From positions 186,001 through 250,000 of the forward strand of contig CAWAWG010000016.1 of assembly GCA_963785645.1 (NCBI GenBank): 64,000 nucleotides of DNA. Reading direction: 5' to 3'. This document shows, piece after piece, positions 58,950 through 64,000 of the stretch. The stretch is from Trebonia sp963785645 (GTDB taxonomy: Bacteria > Actinomycetota > Actinomycetes > Streptosporangiales > Streptosporangiaceae). The position numbers and the translations under genes were made by a program. Position 1 is the first letter of the stretch, and every line of letters starts with the position of its first letter. The notes beneath the pieces were generated by a model. The model saw nothing but the letters and a program-made list of their open reading frames with translations, did no database searches and was not told the DNA's origin.

Positions 58950-60577
58950 CGCCGGACGCCGCCTGATAATGCCGCCCCTTGCTGCTGGTCCCGGTCGCGC
59001 TGTTGTCCCTGCTCGCGTTGCTGTCCCTGCTCGCGCCGGTGGACCGGGATGAGCAGCAGGCCCACCAGGCCCGCGCCGAACGCGGTCGCGGCGAGCACCA
59101 CGGTGGCGCGCTGGAAGGCGGGCAGCGCCCCCGCTCCGGCGGCGTGGCCGAGGACGGTGACCAGCACCGACACGCCTAGGACGATGCCGACCTGCCTGGC
59201 CATCGTGACGATGCCCGACCCGGTCGCGAACCGGTGCGGCGGCACCGCGGAGACCGCCGCGCTGACCAGGGTGGGCAGGGTGAGGCCGACACCGGTCCCG
59301 GTCAGCAGCATGCCCGGCAGCATGCGGGCGGCGTAGTCGGGGGTGACCGCCAGGTTCAGCCGCCAGAACAGGCAGCCGGCCGCGTAGACCGCGCAGCCGA
59401 CGGCCGCAACCGGACCTGGCCCGGCCCGCCGGGCGAGGGGACCGGCGGCGATCGACCAGAACGGCACGAGCAGCGGACCCGGCGCCACCCCGAGGCCGGT
59501 GCGCAGCGCGGACCAGCCCCAGACATCCTGGCACCAGAGCGTGACCAGCAGCAGCATCGCGCCGAAGGCGGCGCCGAACACCAGGTTGGCCGCGGTCGCC
59601 GTGGCGAACGCGGGCCGCCGCAGCAGGTGCAGTTCGATCACCGGCGACGGGTGCCGAGCGGATCTGCGGACGAACAAGGCGACGAGGACCGCCGCCGCCG
59701 CGATCAGGCCGAGGGTGGCCGGCGAGGCCCAGCCCCAGTCGCCGGACTTGACCAGCGCCAGGGCGAGGGCGCCGATGGCGACGGTGAAGACGGCCGCGCC
59801 GATCGTGTCGGGCAGCGCCTCGGCCCGCTCCGCGCGGGCGCCCCCGGTGCCGGGCAGCGCTGCCGACGGCTCGGGCCGGAGCACCCGGAGGCCCGCGACC
59901 ACGGCGATCGCGACGATGGGCACGTTGACGAGGAACACCCAGCGCCAGCTCGCGGCCACCAGCGCGCCGCCGATCACCGGGCCGAGCGCCGCCGCCGCCC
60001 CGCCGACCGAGGTCCAGGCCCTGATCGCGGCGGTGCGCCGGTCCGGCCGGACGGCCGCGAGCAGCAGTCCGAGCGAGGCCGGCATCAGCAGCGCCCCGCC
60101 CGCCGCCTGCGCGACGCGGGCCGCGACGAGCACCCAGACGTCCGGCGCGGCCGCGCACGCGGCGGACGCGAGACCGAAGACGATCAGGCCGGCCAGGAAC
60201 GCGGCCCGGCGGCCGATCAGGTCGGCCGCCCGGCCCGCCGGAACGAGCAGGGCGGCGAACACGATCGCATATGCGTTCAGCACCCAGGACAGGCTGGCCA
60301 GGTTCGCACCGCCGAAGCTGCGGCCGATCGACGGGATCGCCACGTTGACGATGAACAGGTCCAGGTTGACGCAGATGATGCCGGCGCAGACCACCGCGAA
60401 CACCGCGCCGTAGCCGGCTTGGCCTCGCTGCCTGGCCGCCCGCGGACTCCCGGCCGGGATGCCCGCCGCGATACCGGTCGCCGTCGCGGCCCCGGTCAGG
60501 GTCGCCGGCCAGGTCCCTGCGGTCTCCCGGTGGTTTCGCTCGCCCCGTCGTCCGCCGTGCTCTCGCTCACGCGCCAC
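58946..60577 (-). CDS. MFS drug exporter, DHA2/EmrB-QacA type
   Basis: 543 aa. The N-terminal 55 residues are cytosolic; then about 14 helices. Motif A appears as GRAADLIGRRAAFLAG and motif C-like GPVIGGALVAASWRWVFLVNVP. Proton-driven export of hydrophobic compounds; substrate unknown. A Gln/Arg-rich cytosolic tail (EQGQQREQGQQRDRDQQQ) is odd. Divergent from an HxlR regulator that probably controls it. GTG start. Confidence 0.9.
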   Translation of the reverse strand: MAREREHGGRRGERNHRETAGTWPATLTGAATATGIAAGIPAGSPRAARQRGQAGYGAVFAVVCAGIICVNLDLFIVNVAIPSIGRSFGGANLASLSWVLNAYAIVFAALLVPAGRAADLIGRRAAFLAGLIVFGLASAACAAAPDVWVLVAARVAQAAGGALLMPASLGLLLAAVRPDRRTAAIRAWTSVGGAAAALGPVIGGALVAASWRWVFLVNVPIVAIAVVAGLRVLRPEPSAALPGTGGARAERAEALPDTIGAAVFTVAIGALALALVKSGDWGWASPATLGLIAAAAVLVALFVRRSARHPSPVIELHLLRRPAFATATAANLVFGAAFGAMLLLVTLWCQDVWGWSALRTGLGVAPGPLLVPFWSIAAGPLARRAGPGPVAAVGCAVYAAGCLFWRLNLAVTPDYAARMLPGMLLTGTGVGLTLPTLVSAAVSAVPPHRFATGSGIVTMARQVGIVLGVSVLVTVLGHAAGAGALPAFQRATVVLAATAFGAGLVGLLLIPVHRREQGQQREQGQQRDRDQQQGAALSGGVRR

Positions 60578-60599
60578 CTCTCGGGCTCGGTGTTGGCCG

Positions 60600-60627
60600 C
60601 AAACCAGGTGCTGGTTTGGAAATCCAA
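60600..60627. promoter_or_regulatory. Operator region of the MFS/hxlR pair
   Basis: CAAACCAG-gtg-CTGGTTTG (60600-60618) directly followed by TTGGAAATCCAA (60616-60627). Two overlapping dyads in the 118-bp divergent gap; a likely HxlR binding site. Confidence 0.6.
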
Positions 60628-60695
60628 CCTATTCATCGATGACCGGAGCGTAACCCGAGTGGGTTTGATTTCGCAACTAATGTAGGCTGGCTGTC

Positions 60696-61160
60696 ATGCG
60701 CGAGGAACTTCCCGGCCGTCCCTGCTCGGTGGCGGCCGCCCTGAACCTGATCGGCGAGAAGTGGGCGCTGCTGGCCGTGCGCGAGATCACCTTCGGCAAC
60801 AAGCGGTTCGACGCGATCGCGCGGAACACCGGCGCGCCCCGGGACCGGCTGGCCACGCGGTTGCGGGCGCTTGAGGCCGGCGGGGTGCTGACCCGGCGCC
60901 GGTACAGCGAGCACCCGCCCCGGTATGAGTACGAGCTCACCGAGGCGGGCCGGGAACTGCGGGCCGTGCTTACCGCGCTGCGCGCCTGGGGGGACCGGTG
61001 GATGGTAGACGCGCCGCCCGCCGCGTTCGACCACGTATGCGGCCGGGAGCTCGACCCCGCGGTCATCTGCCGCCACTGCGGCGGCGAGGTCGAGTCCGAC
61101 GACCTCCACGTCCGGGTCCTCGCCCCCGGCTGGACCCGCGAGGGACCGGCAACGCTTTGA
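60696..61160 (+). CDS. HxlR-family transcriptional regulator
   Basis: 154 aa. HxlR winged HTH: CSVAAALNLIGEKWALLAVR, FDAIARNTGAPRDRLATRLR, LEAGGVLTRRRYSEHPPRYE. The C-terminal extension has CRHCGGE and a preceding Cys, a possible redox or metal site (VCGRELDPAVICRHCGG). ATG 60696. Divergent from the exporter, so a probable repressor of it. Confidence 0.9.
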   Translation: MREELPGRPCSVAAALNLIGEKWALLAVREITFGNKRFDAIARNTGAPRDRLATRLRALEAGGVLTRRRYSEHPPRYEYELTEAGRELRAVLTALRAWGDRWMVDAPPAAFDHVCGRELDPAVICRHCGGEVESDDLHVRVLAPGWTREGPATL

Positions 61161-61181
61161 GCCCGGGGAGGCTCCGGGCGG

Positions 61182-61302
61182 CCCGGCGCATGCCGGGTAT
61201 GCCCGGAAGATCCGGCCGCAGCGGCGACGCGGCGCATTACCGGGCCAATTAAGCAGGTTATAACCTGCTTAATTGGCCCGGAAGCCGAAAGCTTTGGCGA
61301 TC
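61182..61302 (-). repeat. 121-bp structured repeat, copy 2 (inverted)
   Basis: Perfect 42-bp palindrome at 61240-61281 (arm CCGGGCCAATTAAGCAGGTT then A, mirrored). Relative to copy 1 the arm change T to C is matched by A to G in the other arm, so pairing is kept. It lies in the convergent gap between hxlR and the FMN reductase gene and could serve as a terminator there. Confidence 0.85.
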
Positions 61303-61311
61303 GTGCCCGCC

Positions 61312-61950
61312 TTACTTCGCGGGGGCGAGGGCGGCCTGGAGGCGGAACGAACCGGGCGGCAGCTCGCCGCCGGCCTGCGCCTTCTCCAGCGCCGCCGACC
61401 ACCAGGCGAGATCGTCGAGCATGATGTCGGCGGCGATGTTCGTTACGGGGTTCTTCGGCTGCCCGTCGGCGTCGAACGCCTCGCGCACCAGCGGGATGAC
61501 AACGCTGTTGCGGATGGGCACCGCCTCGGTCTCGACGAAGACGTGCGCGAGGTGCTCGATGGCCCGCACCCCGCCGGTCTGCCCGCCCGCGTAGCTGACG
61601 AAGGCGACCGGCTTGTTCCGGAAGCCGAACGAGATCCACACGCTGTCGATCGCGTTCTTCAGGCCGCCGGGGGCACTGTGGTTGTACTCGGGCGTGACGA
61701 TCACGTAGGCGTCCGCACCCTTGATCTTGTTGTTCCAGGCCTTCACGAGCGGCTGAGAGTAAGTGGGATCGCTGAAATCACCGATCGTCCCGAAGTGCTC
61801 CTCGAAGATCGGCAGCGGCCAGTCCCGCAGGTCGACGATCTCCGCGTCGAAGGCCTCGTGCCCGGACACCTTCTCCGTCAGCCAGGGAAGGACGAGGTCG
61901 GCGGCCCGGGTGGGACGCGTGCTGCCGACGATCACAAGCAGTTTTGACAT
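61312..61950 (-). CDS. NADPH-dependent FMN reductase-family protein
   Basis: 212 aa. Flavodoxin-like fold: LLVIVGSTRPTRAADLVLPW (phosphate loop), VTPEYNHSAPGGLKNAIDS (flavin-binding signature of the ArsH/chromate-reductase family), FVSYAGGQTGGVRAIEHL. Reduces flavin or quinone-like substrates with NAD(P)H. ATG 61950; divergent from a MarR regulator. Confidence 0.9.
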   Translation of the reverse strand: MSKLLVIVGSTRPTRAADLVLPWLTEKVSGHEAFDAEIVDLRDWPLPIFEEHFGTIGDFSDPTYSQPLVKAWNNKIKGADAYVIVTPEYNHSAPGGLKNAIDSVWISFGFRNKPVAFVSYAGGQTGGVRAIEHLAHVFVETEAVPIRNSVVIPLVREAFDADGQPKNPVTNIAADIMLDDLAWWSAALEKAQAGGELPPGSFRLQAALAPAK

Positions 61951-62093
61951 TGGGGGGAACTCCCTCTTCGCGCGCGCTGTCAGGCGCGGTGACGTAAGGC
62001 TCAGGGCAGATAGTCAGTCATTCACCGATAATCTGTCTAGCATAAATTATTGGTGTGGTGCAACTATCGCTGATCGAAGGTAGTCTTGGCGGC

Positions 62094-62621
62094 ATGGCGG
62101 AAACCACAGCGGTCGAGGACCAGGAAGCGGTGACGGGACGGCAGATCCTCCCGCTCGTCGAGCACCTAGCCCGCGTTGGCCGCCGGTCCGCCGACGGGAT
62201 CATGTCCGGCTGCCTGCGCCCGCGGCACCTGATCGCGCTCAAGGTGCTCGGCGAGCAGGGCCCGATGGCCCAGCACGCGATCGGCACCGCGCTCAGCCTC
62301 GACCCGAGCAACGTGGTCGGCCTGCTCAACGAGCTTGAGGAGCGCGGCCTGATCAGCCGCCGCCGCGATCCGGCCGACCGTCGTCGCCACATCGTTGAGC
62401 TGTCCGCGGCCGGGTCCGATGAACTGGTCCAGACCTACGGCAAGCTCGACCGGGTCGAGGATGACCTGTTCAGCGTGCTGACCGGGGAGGAACGCGCGAC
62501 CCTGCACGCCCTCCTCTCCCGCACCGTGGCGGGACTTGCCGCGGTCTGCGGGCCCAAGCCGTGCCTGGCGGCCGAACCGGAGGACTGCGCCGAGGTCAAG
62601 GGCGGCACCCTTAGCGGGTGA
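62094..62621 (+). CDS. MarR-family transcriptional regulator
   Basis: About 175 aa. Winged HTH: HLIALKVLGEQGPMAQHAIG, TALSLDPSNVVGLLNELEER, GLISRRRDPADRRRHIVELS; helical dimerisation ends. ATG 62094 (MAETTAV) preferred; GTG 62055 possible. The divergent 143-bp gap contains AT-rich dyads (ATAAATTATTGG region). C-terminal tail has three Cys (VCGPKPCLAAEPEDC), perhaps a redox switch. Confidence 0.87.
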   Translation: MAETTAVEDQEAVTGRQILPLVEHLARVGRRSADGIMSGCLRPRHLIALKVLGEQGPMAQHAIGTALSLDPSNVVGLLNELEERGLISRRRDPADRRRHIVELSAAGSDELVQTYGKLDRVEDDLFSVLTGEERATLHALLSRTVAGLAAVCGPKPCLAAEPEDCAEVKGGTLSG

Positions 62622-62687
62622 GGTGTTCCGTCGAAGACGGTGCCGTCGAATGACCCAGTGACGGCGAAGGCGGGGCCGGCGGTGCCG

Positions 62688-63497
62688 TCAGGGCTTCCTG
62701 GCCACGGCACCGAGGAGCGGCATGCCTTCCGGGTAGTCCGGATCGCCGGGAGCGGCCCGCCACCGGTGCACTTCGACGATTCCCGGGTCGATAAGTTCAA
62801 GGCCGGCGAACCAGCGGGTGAGCTGGCCGCGGTCGCGCAGGAAGACGGGGGTCGCCGCCAGCTGGTTCCACCGGTGCGCGGCCGCGGTCAGCCGCTGGTC
62901 CCTTGACGGCTGCATGACGGCTAGGTAGCTCCCGGCCGGGACCGCCGCGACCAGCCGGGCCAGGACGTCGGCCGCGTCCTCTAGGAAGTTCAGTATGTCG
63001 ATCATGATGACGCCGACGGGCACGGCGAGGTCCAGGGTCGCGCGCGCTCCCGCGATGATCGTCTTGGTGTCCCGGGCGTCCGCGTCCAGGTAGCTCGTGG
63101 CGCCCTCTTCCGACGAGCGGAGCCGGGCGCGCGCGTGCGACAGGACGACGGGGTCGTTGTCGACGTAGACGACGCGGCAAGACCGGTTGACCTCCTGGGC
63201 CACTTCGTGCGTGTTGCCCGCCGTCGGGATGCCCGTCCCGATGTCGAGGAACTGCCCGATGCCCGCCTCGGCGGCCAGGTAGGTGACCGTCCGGCGGAGG
63301 AATGCCCGCGACGCGACGGCCACCTGCCCCATCACGGGAGCGAGGGCGAGAAGCTGCCTGGCCGCCTGGCGGTCGGCCTCGAAGTTGTCGCGGCCGCCGA
63401 CCAGGAAATTCCAGACCCGGGCCACGTTGGGCACGGACGAGTTCACCTGGACGGCCTTGATCGGACGGGACGTGGCCCTGAGCCATTCTTCGGACAC
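62688..63497 (-). CDS. SAM-dependent methyltransferase, DUF574 family
   Basis: About 269 aa. SSVPNVARVWNFLVGGRDNF, FLDIGTGIPTAGNTHEVAQE (SAM loop), VVYVDNDPVVLSHARARL, GVIMIDILNFLEDA, and C-terminal GAVARKP, the canonical DUF574 set. Substrate unknown. GTG 63497 (MSEEWLRATSRPIK) is chosen because homologues start here; the open frame continues into upstream non-conserved sequence. Intact, in contrast to the paralogue at 46.9 kb. Confidence 0.88.
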   Translation of the reverse strand: MSEEWLRATSRPIKAVQVNSSVPNVARVWNFLVGGRDNFEADRQAARQLLALAPVMGQVAVASRAFLRRTVTYLAAEAGIGQFLDIGTGIPTAGNTHEVAQEVNRSCRVVYVDNDPVVLSHARARLRSSEEGATSYLDADARDTKTIIAGARATLDLAVPVGVIMIDILNFLEDAADVLARLVAAVPAGSYLAVMQPSRDQRLTAAAHRWNQLAATPVFLRDRGQLTRWFAGLELIDPGIVEVHRWRAAPGDPDYPEGMPLLGAVARKP

Positions 63498-63792
63498 CGC
63501 AGGCCAGACCCCCTGTCCATTGCCGGATTGTGTCCGCGTGCTCACCCGGCGAGAACGCGGTACAGCCTTGGTATCACAGCCAGCGGTCAACCCGGGACAG
63601 AATGCCCAACTAACGTAGGTATTTACACCTAGGCACTCCCGCATCACCGCATGGTCACCCACGTCGCCGCGATCGATTGCTGCCGCCAGGGGGACGGCAA
63701 TGGGGCGGCCCGCGCCCGGTGAGGATGATCCCCGGCCCGGGCGCGGGCCGTCGCGGTGCCGGGTCGGGGGGGGCGTCCCGGCGACGACTCCG
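63498..63792. other. Gene-free region with terminator-like hairpin
   Basis: About 295 bp. Arms CGGCCCGCGCCCGG (63706-63719) and CCGGGCGCGGGCCG (63737-63750) form a 14-bp stem downstream of the dehydrogenase gene. AT-rich around 63615-63635, a probable promoter for the methyltransferase. Confidence 0.55.
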
Positions 63793-64000
63793 CTACCCGC
63801 GGAAGGGGACTCCATTCACCTTTGCCGCGATTCCCGTCCGGTCCAGGTAAGGCGTGATGCCGCCCAGGTGGAACGGCCACCCGGCCCCGAGGATCATGCA
63901 CAGATCGATATCCTCCGGTGCCGCGACCACACCCTCGTCGAGCATGACCCTGATCTCCTGGGCCAGTCCCTCGAGCGCACGGGCGAGAACCTCGGGTCCC
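63793..64000 (-). CDS. 3-hydroxyacyl-CoA dehydrogenase, C-terminal end (cut by window edge)
   Basis: The last 68 residues are readable on the minus strand: GPEVLARALEGLAQEIRVML, DEGVVAAPEDIDLCMILGAG, WPFHLGGITPYLDRTGI, then a TAG at 63795-63793. EGVVAAPEDIDL and GWPFHLGGITPYLD are hallmarks of the C-terminal helical domain of FadB/FadJ-type beta-oxidation enzymes. The rest lies outside the window. Confidence 0.85.
   Translation of the reverse strand, partial: GPEVLARALEGLAQEIRVMLDEGVVAAPEDIDLCMILGAGWPFHLGGITPYLDRTGIAAKVNGVPFRG

Overview
The window is very high-GC DNA with dense genes, many GTG starts and 4-bp start/stop overlaps. It carries a garA-ftsR-bifunctional nuclease-merR-gcvP block, LAL (AAA plus LuxR) regulators, a DUF574 methyltransferase pair, a deazaflavin-dependent oxidoreductase and an NRPS with MbtH. 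Together these point to a filamentous or soil actinomycete (Streptomycetales/Streptosporangiales-like); the species cannot be told. Many genes, including conserved housekeeping genes such as gcvP and ald, read correctly only after one-base frame corrections, usually in G/C runs. The simplest reading is an error-prone assembly, so most 'broken' genes here are probably intact in the organism.

Layout. (1) 0-27 kb is a regulator-rich, NRPS-bearing secondary-metabolite region. It holds a Sfp-type phosphopantetheinyl transferase and a metallophosphoesterase in a likely operon with a NarL-type two-component pair, a StrR/ParB-type activator, a second NarL regulator, two divergent giant LuxR regulators, a sulfotransferase and an acyl-CoA-dehydrogenase-fold monooxygenase. 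A DEVH helicase with an unknown partner follows, then two NRPS genes with internal domain losses, MbtH, a membrane-tethered PstS-domain protein and a second sensor kinase. A perfect GTTCAACCG-N11-CGGTTGAAC palindrome upstream of mbtH fits the published StrR/NovG box and ties the StrR-like protein to the NRPS operon. (2) 27-28 kb is a gene-free stretch with a cluster of a repeated 14-bp motif and a series of strong hairpins ending in a U-tract, a good small-RNA candidate. (3) 28-35 kb: alanine dehydrogenase with divergent Lrp-type regulator, deazaflavin oxidoreductase, GNAT remnant, an RCK-pore-RCK potassium channel, ApbE and a Rieske lipoprotein. (4) 35-46 kb: cupin, gcvP with a glycine riboswitch, the MerR/nuclease/MerR/FHA block known from Mycobacterium and Streptomyces, a ManC-ManB-like fusion and a PgsA-like enzyme. 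(5) 46-52 kb: XRE regulator, phasin-like protein, methyltransferase, and split Dha/PTS genes (HPr, DhaM, EI, DhaL, no DhaK) around an IclR regulator. (6) 52-61 kb: TetR, unknown protein, lone CBM48, ABC-F, AAA+ ATPase, MFS exporter and HxlR. This segment is bracketed by two inverted copies of a 121-bp structured repeat. (7) 61-64 kb: FMN reductase/MarR pair, second DUF574 methyltransferase, and the 3' end of a 3-hydroxyacyl-CoA dehydrogenase gene.

No rRNA, tRNA, CRISPR array, IS element with a recognisable transposase, or origin was seen.
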